Source: Acetomicrobium sp. UBA5826 (GTDB lineage: Bacteria; Synergistota; Synergistia; Synergistales; Acetomicrobiaceae). Taken from it: 64,000 nt of DNA. Numbering within the stretch: the first letter of the stretch is position 1; each line of letters begins with the position of its first letter. A program made the position numbers and the translations under genes. The notes under the pieces were generated by a model, which was given only the letters and a program-made list of their open reading frames with translations, was not told the DNA's origin and made no database searches. The stretch lies in contig NZ_DJHF01000003.1 of the NCBI RefSeq assembly GCF_002433005.1, positions 33,475 to 97,474 on the forward strand, in the 5' to 3' direction. Positions 1 through 8,184 of the stretch are shown here, one piece after another.

Positions 1-393
1 AACATACCGGAAAATTTAAAGTATACGAAAACGCACGAATGGGTGAGAGTGGAGGGCAATAAAGCTTACGTCGGAATTACTGATTTCGCCCAGGGGCACC
101 TAGGCGATATCGTTTACGTCGAGCTTCCTGAAGTGGGTTCGCTGGTCGAGGCGGGAGAGGCGCTTTGTTCTATAGAATCGGTCAAAGCCGCCTCCGATGT
201 ATATTCCCCCGTCTCGGGAGAAATAGCCGAAGTAAACGATGCTCTCGAAGGTGAGCCGGGGTTACTCAACGAGGATCCCTATGAGAACTGGATCGCCACG
301 ATCGAAATGAATAATCCCGAGGAGGTGGAGACTCTCTTAGACGCTGCAAGCTACGCCAAGCATTGCGAAGAAGAGGAGGAGGCGATGGGATAA
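1..393 (+). CDS. gcvH: Glycine cleavage system H protein, 5' end outside window
   Basis: The lipoyl carrier of the glycine cleavage system shuttles the aminomethyl group from the P protein to T and is reoxidised by L. The frame is open from base 1 and reads N-I-P-E-N-L-K-Y-T-K-T-H-E-W, the usual GcvH N-terminus, so only the start codon and perhaps a residue or two are missing; the GTG at 43 is internal. The lipoyl-lysine sits in ESVKAASD at about residue 62 of the visible frame, the expected place. The stop TAA (391-393) overlaps the ATG of gcvPA, so the two are translationally coupled. gcvT presumably lies upstream. The acidic tail (EEEEEA) is slightly longer than usual. Confidence 0.95.
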   Translation, partial: NIPENLKYTKTHEWVRVEGNKAYVGITDFAQGHLGDIVYVELPEVGSLVEAGEALCSIESVKAASDVYSPVSGEIAEVNDALEGEPGLLNEDPYENWIATIEMNNPEEVETLLDAASYAKHCEEEEEAMG

Positions 394-1736
394 TGTGGAA
401 TTACATCCCCCATACGCGTGAAGATAAGGAGAGGATGCTCGAGGCCCTTGGAATCAAATCTGTGGACGAACTCTTTGAGGATATTCCCAAAGAGGTGCGA
501 ATGGAGAAGAATTACGATATACCGGGGCCCCTAGCAGAGGACTGTTTGGTCAGACATATGCAGGAATTGGCCGGCAAGAACTTGCATTTGGGCAACTGCG
601 CTTGCTTTTTGGGAGCGGGCGTTTACGATCATTTCGTTCCTTCCATAGTCGACGCGATTATATCGAGGGGAGAATTCTACACTGCCTATACTCCCTATCA
701 ACCGGAAATAAGTCAGGGGACGTTGCAGGCGATATTTGAATATCAATCCATGATATGCGAGCTTACAGGCATGTACGTGACCAATGCTTCCATGTACGAT
801 GGCGCCTCTTCCTTCGCCGAATCTGCCTTCATGGCCTGCTCTGCGACCAAAAGGGAAAAGGTGCTTTGTTCTAAAGCGGTAAACCCCGAATACAGATCGG
901 TCTTAAGGACGTACACCCGTTTTAGGGGAGTTGAGGTGGAGGAATTCGGATACAAGGACGGACAGGTTGATCTAGAGGACGTTAAGGGTAAATTGAACGA
1001 CAAAGTTGCGGCAATCATGATTCAAAGTCCAAACTTCTTCGGCGTTATCGAAGACTTGGCGTCCATAGCGGAACTGGCTCACTCTAAGGGTGCCATGCTT
1101 ATCGTAAGTGCTGACCCCATCTCTCTAGCACTATTGGAAGCCCCGGGAAAACTGGGAGCCGATATCGTTACTGGTGAGGGACAGGCCCTCGGCAATCCGG
1201 CATCCTTCGGTGGCCCCCATTTTGGCTTTTTGGCGGCGACGGAGAAACTTTTGAGGAAAATGCCGGGACGCATAGTCGGACAGACCGTCGATACCGAAGG
1301 TCGTCGCGGCTTCGTCTTGACACTGCAGGCTAGAGAGCAGCACATACGTCGCGAAAAGGCAACCTCTAATATATGCACCAACCAGAGCTTATGCGCCCTG
1401 ATGGGTGCGGTATATATGAGCGCTATGGGAAAGGAAGGACTTAAGGAGGTAGCTAAACTTTGTTACAACAAGGCGCACTACGCAATGGATGAGCTCGTAA
1501 AGAGGGGTTTTAAGCGCGCCTTCAACGCTCCCTTCTTCAAAGAGTTCGTCCTTATCGCTCCCAAGCCGGTAAAGGAGATCAACGAGAAGCTCCTAAAGGA
1601 AGGGTTTATCGGGGGCTACGATCTTTCCGGGCAGTACCCGGAGATCAAAAACGGCTGGCTGATCGCCGTGACAGAACGCAGGACAAAAGAAGAGATAGAC
1701 AGGTTTGTCGGGATCGCAGGGGGTGAAGTGCGATGA
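393..1736 (+). CDS. gcvPA: Glycine dehydrogenase (decarboxylating) subunit 1
   Basis: This is the N-terminal half of the P protein in organisms with a two-gene (alpha2-beta2) glycine decarboxylase. With GcvPB it decarboxylates glycine using PLP and loads the aminomethyl group on GcvH. I choose the ATG at 393 (M-W-N-Y-I-P-H-T), inside the TAATG junction with gcvH, giving 447 residues, the normal length; the longer frame from 363 would lie in gcvH. Typical family segments are visible: MYDGASSFAESAFMA, LGNPASFGGPHFGF, and RREKATSNICTNQSLCAL near the C-terminus. The last codons overlap gcvPB by 4 bases (ATGA). Confidence 0.96.
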   Translation: MWNYIPHTREDKERMLEALGIKSVDELFEDIPKEVRMEKNYDIPGPLAEDCLVRHMQELAGKNLHLGNCACFLGAGVYDHFVPSIVDAIISRGEFYTAYTPYQPEISQGTLQAIFEYQSMICELTGMYVTNASMYDGASSFAESAFMACSATKREKVLCSKAVNPEYRSVLRTYTRFRGVEVEEFGYKDGQVDLEDVKGKLNDKVAAIMIQSPNFFGVIEDLASIAELAHSKGAMLIVSADPISLALLEAPGKLGADIVTGEGQALGNPASFGGPHFGFLAATEKLLRKMPGRIVGQTVDTEGRRGFVLTLQAREQHIRREKATSNICTNQSLCALMGAVYMSAMGKEGLKEVAKLCYNKAHYAMDELVKRGFKRAFNAPFFKEFVLIAPKPVKEINEKLLKEGFIGGYDLSGQYPEIKNGWLIAVTERRTKEEIDRFVGIAGGEVR

Positions 1737-3190
1737 AAAAGCCCGTTGAGCTCATATTTGAGTTGAGTAAATCGGGAAGGAAGGCCTACTCTCTTCCTGC
1801 TTGTGATGTGCCTGAAGCAGGCGAAAAAATCCCGGAAAAGTTCGCGAGAAAGATCGATGCCAGACTGCCCGAAGTATTTGAGGTCGACGTAGTCAGACAT
1901 TTTACCAGGTTATCTCAACTCAACTACGCCGTAGACTTAGGCTTTTACCCCCTCGGGTCATGTACGATGAAGTACAACCCGAAGATAAACGAGGCCGTCT
2001 CGCGCCTACCGGGTTTTTTGCAGCTTCACCCCTATCAGCCGGAGGAGACGGTACAGGGCGCGCTGAAACTCATGTACGACCTGGAGAAGATGTTGTGCGA
2101 GATAACGGGCATGGATAGGGCCACGTTACAGCCTGCTGCAGGTGCTCATGGCGAGATGACGGGTTTGATGATCATAAAGGCCGCCCTGGAAGAGAGGGGA
2201 GAGGGCAAGAGGAAGAAGATCATAATACCCGATTCGGCTCACGGCACGAACCCTGCGTCGGCCAGCATGGTGGGATTCGAAGTGCTGGAAGTGAAATCCG
2301 ACGAGCGCGGAAACGTGGATGTCGAAGATCTAAAGAAACTGATGAGCGACGAAGTGGCCGGCATCATGCTGACGAACCCCAATACGCTCGGGTTGTTCGA
2401 GGAAAGAATAACCGAAATTGCCAGGATAATACACGGCGCAGGCGGTCTTTTGTATTACGACGGGGCCAACCTCAATGCAAACCTAGGGAAGGCGCGACCG
2501 GGCGACATGGGCTTTGACGTAGTGCATTTAAACCTTCACAAGACCTTCAGCACTCCCCACGGCGGAGGCGGGCCTGGATCGGGACCGATAGCTGTTACAA
2601 AGGAGCTCGCCCCCTTCTTGCCTGTTCCCACTGTGGAAAAAGAGGGCGAAAGATACTATCTCGATTACGATAGGCCCCTTTCCATCGGAAAGGTAAGGTC
2701 CTTCTACGGTAACTTCAACGTAATGGTTAAAGCTTACGCTTACATTTTGACCATGGGACCTGAGGGCTTGAGGGAAGTTGCCGAATGCTCCGTCTTGAAC
2801 GCGAATTATCTCTTGAAAAAACTTAGAGATTATTTTGAACTTCCCTTCGATCGTTGGTGCAAGCACGAGTTCGTCATCTCCGGCAACAGGCAGAAGAAAG
2901 CTACGGGCGTCACTACTCTTGATATGGTAAAGAGGCTAATAGATTACGGTTTCCATCCCCCGACCGTGTACTTCCCGCTGATCGTACCGGAGGCCATGAT
3001 GGTAGAGCCCACGGAGACTGAAAGCGTCGAGACGCTGGACGCCTTTGCCGAGACGATGATTTCTATAGCAAAAGAAGCGGAAGAAAACCCAGACCTTGTA
3101 AAGGAATCACCGAAGAACACTCCTATTACTCGCTTGGACGAAGTGACGGCAGCCAAAAAACCCGTGGTGAAATGGGACTTCGAAGCGTAA
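1733..3190 (+). CDS. gcvPB: Glycine dehydrogenase (decarboxylating) subunit 2
   Basis: This is the catalytic PLP half of glycine decarboxylase. The Schiff-base lysine is in NLHKTFSTPHGGGGPGSGP (about Lys270), preceded by the PLP-site segment LLYYDGANLNA and by PDSAHGTNPASASM. At 485 residues it has the normal length for the split form. The start ATG overlaps the gcvPA stop as ATGA at 1733. In this operon the system can run toward glycine oxidation (CO2, NH3, methylene-THF) or, in an amino-acid fermenter, be balanced with C1 reduction; direction is inference. Confidence 0.96.
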   Translation: MKKPVELIFELSKSGRKAYSLPACDVPEAGEKIPEKFARKIDARLPEVFEVDVVRHFTRLSQLNYAVDLGFYPLGSCTMKYNPKINEAVSRLPGFLQLHPYQPEETVQGALKLMYDLEKMLCEITGMDRATLQPAAGAHGEMTGLMIIKAALEERGEGKRKKIIIPDSAHGTNPASASMVGFEVLEVKSDERGNVDVEDLKKLMSDEVAGIMLTNPNTLGLFEERITEIARIIHGAGGLLYYDGANLNANLGKARPGDMGFDVVHLNLHKTFSTPHGGGGPGSGPIAVTKELAPFLPVPTVEKEGERYYLDYDRPLSIGKVRSFYGNFNVMVKAYAYILTMGPEGLREVAECSVLNANYLLKKLRDYFELPFDRWCKHEFVISGNRQKKATGVTTLDMVKRLIDYGFHPPTVYFPLIVPEAMMVEPTETESVETLDAFAETMISIAKEAEENPDLVKESPKNTPITRLDEVTAAKKPVVKWDFEA

Positions 3191-3210
3191 ACTCGTAAAT
3201 CCGGACGAAG

Positions 3211-3248
3211 GGCGTCTCTTGCCGTAAAATAATGGCGCAAGAGGCGCC
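3211..3248 (+). promoter_or_regulatory. Hairpin between gcvPB and lpd
   Basis: An imperfect inverted repeat (GGCGTCTCTTGC / GCAAGAGGCGCC, one mismatch, 14-base loop) lies in the 88-base gap between gcvPB and lpd, followed by TTTAAATATTT. It may be an RNA-processing or partial-termination hairpin setting the relative level of L protein. The role is inferred. Confidence 0.55.
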
Positions 3249-3278
3249 TTTAAATATTTGAGAAAGGGGGTAGAGTCG

Positions 3279-4676
3279 ATGAAGAGCGACCTAGTCGTAA
3301 TTGGCGGAGGACCCGGGGGTTACGTGGCCGCCATAAGAGCCGCACAGCTTGGAGCCACGGTTACCGTCGTCGAAAGGGATAGAATTGGAGGAACCTGTCT
3401 TAATTATGGTTGCATTCCCACGAAGGCTTTGTGTCAAAGTGCCGAAAGCGTCCTGTTGGCCCAAAGAATGGAAGAGGCCGGGATTGTCGTCAGCGAAGCG
3501 AAGGTGGACATGGCCAAAGTGCATGCCTGGAAGAGGAGATCCGTCGACAAACTTACGGGAGGAGTGGCTCAATTATTAAAGGGGTACAAGGTTAACGTCA
3601 TCGAGGGAGAGGCTAAATTATCGGGCAAGAATACGATATCTGTAACGAAGTCCGATGGTAGCAAGGAGGAGATTGAGGCTAAATTCATTCTTATCGCCAC
3701 CGGTTCCAAACAGGCCGTACCTGATATTCCAGGGATGGGTTTGAGGGGGGTAGTGACCAGCAGGGAGTTGCTCGAGTACGAGGATCTGCCCGATAATCTC
3801 TTTATCTATGGCGGCGGATATATAGCCATGGAATTTGCCAGCATATACAATGCTCTGGGATCTAACGTTACGGTAATGGTTAGAAGCAGAATCCTCAGGT
3901 TAATGGACGGCGAAATATCCAAGCGAATAAAGCTGCTTTTAAAGAAGAGGGGCATAACCTTTTATGAGGGCATGCTCGTAGACAGAATAGAGCAGGGAAA
4001 AGAGGGCCTAACCGTTTACGCTTCGAGCGACAGGGAAGAGGCTACGCTAAATGCAGACCTGGTCTTGGTAGCGACGGGCAACGTCCCCAACGTTGAAGGC
4101 CTTGGTTGCGAGGATGTGGGAATTGAAACGGGGAAGAAGGGTATAATCGTAGACGAATTCTATCGAACTTCCGTTGAAGGAATTTACGCCATTGGCGATG
4201 TAATAGGTCCGCCCTATCTTGCCCATGTCGCTTCAGAGGAGGGTAAAGTGGCTGTCGAGGCCATGTTCGGACTTAAACCCGGCAGGATAAATTATGACGC
4301 CATTCCTGCAGCGGTCTTTACCATTCCCGAGGTCGCTTCTGTAGGGAAGACCGAAGAGGAATTGAAAAAAGATAACATCGATTACTCCGTCGGCAAGTTC
4401 CTCTTCGCCGGCAACGGCAAGGCCATTGCCATGGGCGAAGAAGATGGATTGGTAAAGGTATTGGCCTACGGCGACGGCAAATTGGCGGGCGTTCATATCA
4501 TCGGACCCCACGCCAGCGACCTCATACACGAAGCGGCCTTAGCCATGCATGCCAGCATACCCGCAGAGGAGTTGATCTCTTGCATTCATGCCCACCCAAC
4601 ACTGGCGGAAGCTTTCCACGAGGCGGTGATGGGAGTCAAAGGAGAGGCCATTCATCAGCTGCCCAAAAAAAGGTAA
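3279..4676 (+). CDS. lpdA: Dihydrolipoyl dehydrogenase (L protein)
   Basis: A flavoprotein disulfide oxidoreductase that reoxidises the dihydrolipoyl arm of GcvH with NAD+. It shows the FAD-binding VVIGGGPGGYVAA at the N-terminus, the redox disulfide in GGTCLNYGCIPTKAL (C-x4-C), the NAD-binding IYGGGYIAMEFAS near residue 170, ATGNVPN and YAIGDV segments, and the C-terminal His-Glu pair in HAHPTLAEAFHEA. I choose ATG 3279, 8 bases after GAAAGGGGG; an upstream ATG at 3258 lacks a Shine-Dalgarno. It is the last gene of the gcv operon and is followed by a strong palindromic terminator. Confidence 0.96.
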   Translation: MKSDLVVIGGGPGGYVAAIRAAQLGATVTVVERDRIGGTCLNYGCIPTKALCQSAESVLLAQRMEEAGIVVSEAKVDMAKVHAWKRRSVDKLTGGVAQLLKGYKVNVIEGEAKLSGKNTISVTKSDGSKEEIEAKFILIATGSKQAVPDIPGMGLRGVVTSRELLEYEDLPDNLFIYGGGYIAMEFASIYNALGSNVTVMVRSRILRLMDGEISKRIKLLLKKRGITFYEGMLVDRIEQGKEGLTVYASSDREEATLNADLVLVATGNVPNVEGLGCEDVGIETGKKGIIVDEFYRTSVEGIYAIGDVIGPPYLAHVASEEGKVAVEAMFGLKPGRINYDAIPAAVFTIPEVASVGKTEEELKKDNIDYSVGKFLFAGNGKAIAMGEEDGLVKVLAYGDGKLAGVHIIGPHASDLIHEAALAMHASIPAEELISCIHAHPTLAEAFHEAVMGVKGEAIHQLPKKR

Positions 4677-4682
4677 AATTTA

Positions 4683-4724
4683 GTTTCATCCCTCCCTTTT
4701 TCTAGAAAAAGGGAGGGATGAAAC
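4683..4724 (+). terminator. Perfect 42-bp palindrome, terminator between lpd and a convergent gene
   Basis: Two exactly complementary 21-base arms (core CCCTCCCTTTTTCT / AGAAAAAGGGAGGG) with no unpaired loop bases. It lies 6 bases past the lpd stop and 12 bases past the stop of the opposing gene at 4737, so it can serve both strands. It contains a run of five T in the left arm and five A in the right arm rather than a trailing U tract. Confidence 0.75.
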
Positions 4725-4736
4725 TCGAGTTGAATA

Positions 4737-5105
4737 CTACCCTATTTCCATGGGAAAAATGTTATTGTAGGAATCTGTAAAGATTGCAGAGATTTTATCT
4801 CCTTCTCCCCTTTGCAGGGATACGAAATGAGTGCAATTGGTTTTTATGAAATATTGATGTGCCCCTTCCGTTGCACAGGCCTCTATTTTCTCCTTGCAGA
4901 GAGGGCAGGAGAAGTTGTAGCATGCCTGTCCGACGGATTCAAGGCTTACTGCGACCTCTTCTCCCAGATCGTTGTAATAGATGACGAGAGATTTTTCAGG
5001 GAAAAATCTGCTGAAGTGCGAGCAATGAACTTGTGTGTCTTCTTTTGTGGACGATATAGTTTCGGCACCGCAAACCGGGCATTTGATCTTCCAGTAGTGT
5101 TCCAT
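4737..5105 (-). CDS. Hypothetical protein with two zinc-knuckle-like repeats
   Basis: A 122-residue soluble protein that I do not recognise by family. Two similar units are visible: CPVCGAE followed by CSHF (residues about 9-31), and CPLCKEK followed by CTHF (about 69-95). Each has CPxC then CxHF about 20-25 residues later, so each could bind one zinc ion through three Cys and one His. No signal peptide or membrane segment is seen. It has a plausible ribosome site (AGGGGTGTGAG) before the ATG at 5105. It stands alone, convergent with the glycine cleavage operon. Function unknown. Confidence 0.75.
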   Translation of the reverse strand: MEHYWKIKCPVCGAETISSTKEDTQVHCSHFSRFFPEKSLVIYYNDLGEEVAVSLESVGQACYNFSCPLCKEKIEACATEGAHQYFIKTNCTHFVSLQRGEGDKISAIFTDSYNNIFPMEIG

Positions 5106-5152
5106 CTCTCACACCCCTTTTACCTCAAGCTCTGACGCATATAATATAACAT

Positions 5153-6067
5153 CTATTTATTACTTCTACAATAGAATAAAGGTTCCAGCGACAACATGAT
5201 GACTGCAATGCATATGAAGACTCCGCCGATGATCGCGCTTTTTTCCGGCCTTTCTCCAAGCAATAGAAAGGCCCACATCATAGAGAGGGGAATTTCGCTC
5301 ATGGATAATACCGAAGCTATAGAGCTAGACAGATATTTAAGGGATCTCGAGATCATGCCAAAGGCAATGGCGGAGGTGCATAATGCCATATACATTAGGC
5401 CAAGGTAGGCTTTCGGCGGGGCCTTGAACAGATCCGCTGCTTTTCCTCCATAAAGCCCGGCGACCCAACAGATTACCGATGCCCATAAAAAACTCTGCAA
5501 ATAGGCCTTATACTGCGATTTTTTGCCGAGTCCGTATCTTCCGTTTAAAAGGTAGAGGGCATAACCGGCACCGCCGGCCAGTGCGCAGAGAACGCCAATG
5601 ATGTCGAACTTCAAGCCCTCGCCGGGATCCCATACGGCAAAGTAAACTCCCGACAGAGAGAGTATCAAGGCCAGAATTTGCACCAGAGAGGGGCGCTCTC
5701 GGGCTATAGCCCAGGCTCCTATCATGGCCCAAATCGGAGCGGTGTAATACAGGATCAACGTCATTCCTACGGATATCCTCAAAAAGGCTATGCTAAGGCC
5801 CAAGTTCGAGCTGATAAGCCCAAGGGAGCTCAACCAAAAAAGGGCGCTGCCCATCTCCTCTTTACGGGGAATTATCAAAGCGCTTCGGGGTTTGGGAGCG
5901 AGAGAGATGATGATACAGGTGCTGACGGTTATGCGAAAAAGCGTTATGAGAAAGGGGCCGACTCCAAAACCGTTGACGAAACGAACTACGGGACCGTTCG
6001 TTCCCCAAATCGTGGTCGCCCCAAGGACCAAAAATATTCCCCTCACGGTACTCCCAAGCGTATCCAT
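5153..6067 (-). CDS. EamA/DMT-family inner-membrane transporter
   Basis: A drug/metabolite transporter superfamily protein with ten predicted membrane segments in two EamA repeats (about residues 10-140 and 155-295); segments such as GATTIWGTNGPVVRF at the N-terminus and FWASVICW... mid-protein are typical. Members export amino acids or other small metabolites; the substrate cannot be told from sequence. The ATG at 6067 has no ribosome site, whereas a GTG at 6046 (V-R-G-I-F) is preceded by TTGGGAG with 4-base spacing, so the true protein may start there (297 residues). It lies just downstream of, and in the same direction as, the exonuclease III gene. Confidence 0.85.
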   Translation of the reverse strand: MDTLGSTVRGIFLVLGATTIWGTNGPVVRFVNGFGVGPFLITLFRITVSTCIIISLAPKPRSALIIPRKEEMGSALFWLSSLGLISSNLGLSIAFLRISVGMTLILYYTAPIWAMIGAWAIARERPSLVQILALILSLSGVYFAVWDPGEGLKFDIIGVLCALAGGAGYALYLLNGRYGLGKKSQYKAYLQSFLWASVICWVAGLYGGKAADLFKAPPKAYLGLMYMALCTSAIAFGMISRSLKYLSSSIASVLSMSEIPLSMMWAFLLLGERPEKSAIIGGVFICIAVIMLSLEPLFYCRSNK

Positions 6068-6097
6068 TGGCTTTTGTGGGTAATTTTTAAGATTAAA

Positions 6098-6883
6098 TTA
6101 AAGATCGAATATGCCGACGAGAAAAGTATGATCCGACGGCTTTTCCCATGATCTGGGTTCCCTGTCTATGTAGCAATCCACTGAGCGATCTGCCACGGAA
6201 GGCGTAGCTAATATGTGGTCTACGCGCCAGCCTATGTTGTGTTCAAGAGCATTTTTGACCCTATAGTCCCAAAAAGTGTACTGTCCTTCTTCTGGGTGGT
6301 GTTTTCTGAAGACGTCCACAAAACCCCAGGATTTGACGGTGTCGAAAATATCCCTTATCTCTTCATGAAAGCATACGTGGTTTCTTTTCGTTTCCGGTTT
6401 CGTTACGTCCTTTTCCTCTGGGGCTACGTTCATGTCTCCCACCCAAATTATCTTGTCATCTGCCTTAAACTCCGATTCCAGTAAATCGAGGAATCGCCGG
6501 AAAAAGTCCTTTTTGTATCGGTAATCGGGATGGTCAATGGACTTGCCCTGGGGGACGTAAGTGTTTATTACCCACAGATCGTTGAACCTGGCGATCATCA
6601 GTCTGTCGTCGTCCTTTCCGTCTTTGCCGTCGGGGAAGCCGTAAATGATCTCATTGGGTTCCCCTTGGCAAGCAATTGCCACACCGGCGTAAGCTTTCCT
6701 TCCCCTGAAAAAGACGTGGTATCCCCAGGAATCGAAGACCGATGCCGGAAATTGATCGTCGCTTACCTTCGTCTCTTGCAGACACAAGACGTCTACCGGG
6801 TTTTTTATCAACCATCTTTCGAGGATTTGAAGCCTGCTTCTGACGGAATTTGCGTTAAAGGTTGATATCGTAAAAAAGGGCAT
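6098..6883 (-). CDS. xth: Exodeoxyribonuclease III
   Basis: An AP endonuclease/3'-5' exonuclease of the EEP superfamily that cuts DNA at abasic sites in base excision repair. Visible catalytic elements: NANSVRSRL at the N-terminus, LQETKV (metal-binding Glu), the GDMNVAPEEKD loop with the catalytic Asp/Asn pair, DYR...WRVDHILA, and the C-terminal SDHTFLVG with the catalytic His. ATG 6883 (M-P-F-F) lies 11 bases after AAGGAGG; a GTG at 6892 is 2 bases from it and less likely. It overlaps the end of the upstream metallophosphoesterase gene or is adjacent to it, suggesting co-transcription. Confidence 0.95.
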   Translation of the reverse strand: MPFFTISTFNANSVRSRLQILERWLIKNPVDVLCLQETKVSDDQFPASVFDSWGYHVFFRGRKAYAGVAIACQGEPNEIIYGFPDGKDGKDDDRLMIARFNDLWVINTYVPQGKSIDHPDYRYKKDFFRRFLDLLESEFKADDKIIWVGDMNVAPEEKDVTKPETKRNHVCFHEEIRDIFDTVKSWGFVDVFRKHHPEEGQYTFWDYRVKNALEHNIGWRVDHILATPSVADRSVDCYIDREPRSWEKPSDHTFLVGIFDL

Positions 6884-6884
6884 T

Positions 6885-8048
6885 TCACTCACTACCTCCT
6901 TGTGCTGAATTGATGAACCTTAGGTTCAAAAGGATTATCTCCGGCATTGATCCGAGACGGACCGGAGGTCCCCAAGTTCCATACCCGCTGGATACGTAAA
7001 TTAAGGTTTTGTCCTTTTGCAAAACCCCCCAGCTTTTTTCGAATATCAATTTAGTTATTAAATTAAATGGCCACATTTGACCGTTGTGCGTATGGCCTGA
7101 CAGCTGAATGGCAACTCCCTGAGATGCCGACTCGTCTAAATTGACAGGCGTGTGGTCTAAAACCATGACAGGGAGATCTTTTGAAACCTCTTGGAGTATT
7201 TCGTTTAAGGGAATGCGTTTTGACCTTTCTATGCGATTTGCCGTAATATCCCTTCTGCCTACAAGAATTAGTGAATTTTCTATGATCGCGAATTCATCTT
7301 GGAGCAGCTTCACTCCTGCCCTGGCGAGGTATTTCTCGACTTCCTCTATTCCCGCGTAATATTCGTGGTTGCCGGCAACAGCATATACACCTAAGGGAGC
7401 ATTCAATTGTTTTAATTCCTCCGCCAGGCTTTCTTCCATCGCAACGGAAACGCTTTCGTCTACTATATCACCCACGAAAAGCACCATGTCCGGGGACAGA
7501 TCGTTAATTTTGCTCACAAGATCTTTTATGCGAGAGTTGTTCATGAAGAGACCTACATGCACGTCCGATACGGCTACGGCCCGGATGGAATCCAAAGTCG
7601 CATTGACATTCGACATCTCCAGGTTTAATGCCACTGTTCGCGTTCTTCTTGCGTTAATGCTGCCAATTACGATCAGGACCATCATGAGGACGACGCCTAT
7701 TCTCCATATGTGCGCTCTTAAAGTGACATCCAAAAGCGGCATAAAAGAGAAGAGAGAAGACATGAGTCTGTAAATGTCTATGAAGAGGCTCAATAAAAAT
7801 GCATAGGCCATGAAAGCAAAATAGTAAGAACCGGCCATGGTGGATATTTTGGCGATACCTTCAAAGGAGGTGAAGGCCTGTAGCAGACGGCCGCAGGGGT
7901 AGGCGATCATGGCCAAAACAAGGACAATCAACATAACTATTCCCACAGGAGATTGGCATAAGGGAGATATGTGCCTGTAGATATAGTAATTGGCAAGAAA
8001 ATATATCAAAGAAACAGATCCAATGAAAACCATTAATCCTAATCCCAT
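6885..8048 (-). CDS. Membrane-anchored metallophosphoesterase
   Basis: Four or five N-terminal membrane segments (residues 1-145) precede a calcineurin-like phosphoesterase domain with all metal motifs: SDVHVG (block I), GDIVDE (II), GNHEYY (III), DHTPVN, and SGHTHNGQMWPF (V). The layout matches the YkuE/YaeI-like group of membrane metallophosphoesterases, which act on phosphorylated lipids or cell-envelope substrates in characterised members; the substrate here is unknown. Start ATG 8048 follows AAGGGGGAG. The gene leads a same-strand cluster with exonuclease III and the EamA transporter. Confidence 0.88.
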   Translation of the reverse strand: MGLGLMVFIGSVSLIYFLANYYIYRHISPLCQSPVGIVMLIVLVLAMIAYPCGRLLQAFTSFEGIAKISTMAGSYYFAFMAYAFLLSLFIDIYRLMSSLFSFMPLLDVTLRAHIWRIGVVLMMVLIVIGSINARRTRTVALNLEMSNVNATLDSIRAVAVSDVHVGLFMNNSRIKDLVSKINDLSPDMVLFVGDIVDESVSVAMEESLAEELKQLNAPLGVYAVAGNHEYYAGIEEVEKYLARAGVKLLQDEFAIIENSLILVGRRDITANRIERSKRIPLNEILQEVSKDLPVMVLDHTPVNLDESASQGVAIQLSGHTHNGQMWPFNLITKLIFEKSWGVLQKDKTLIYVSSGYGTWGPPVRLGSMPEIILLNLRFINSAQGGSE

Positions 8049-8184
8049 ACAACTCCCCCTTCTCTTTGATAGTATAATGCAAATAGATATCCTTTAGGAA
8101 TCCGATAAATCTCCCATCTTGACATATCGATAAACATGAAGCTTTTTTATGGCCGGGAAACCCAGACGATCGGGGGTTGATCTG

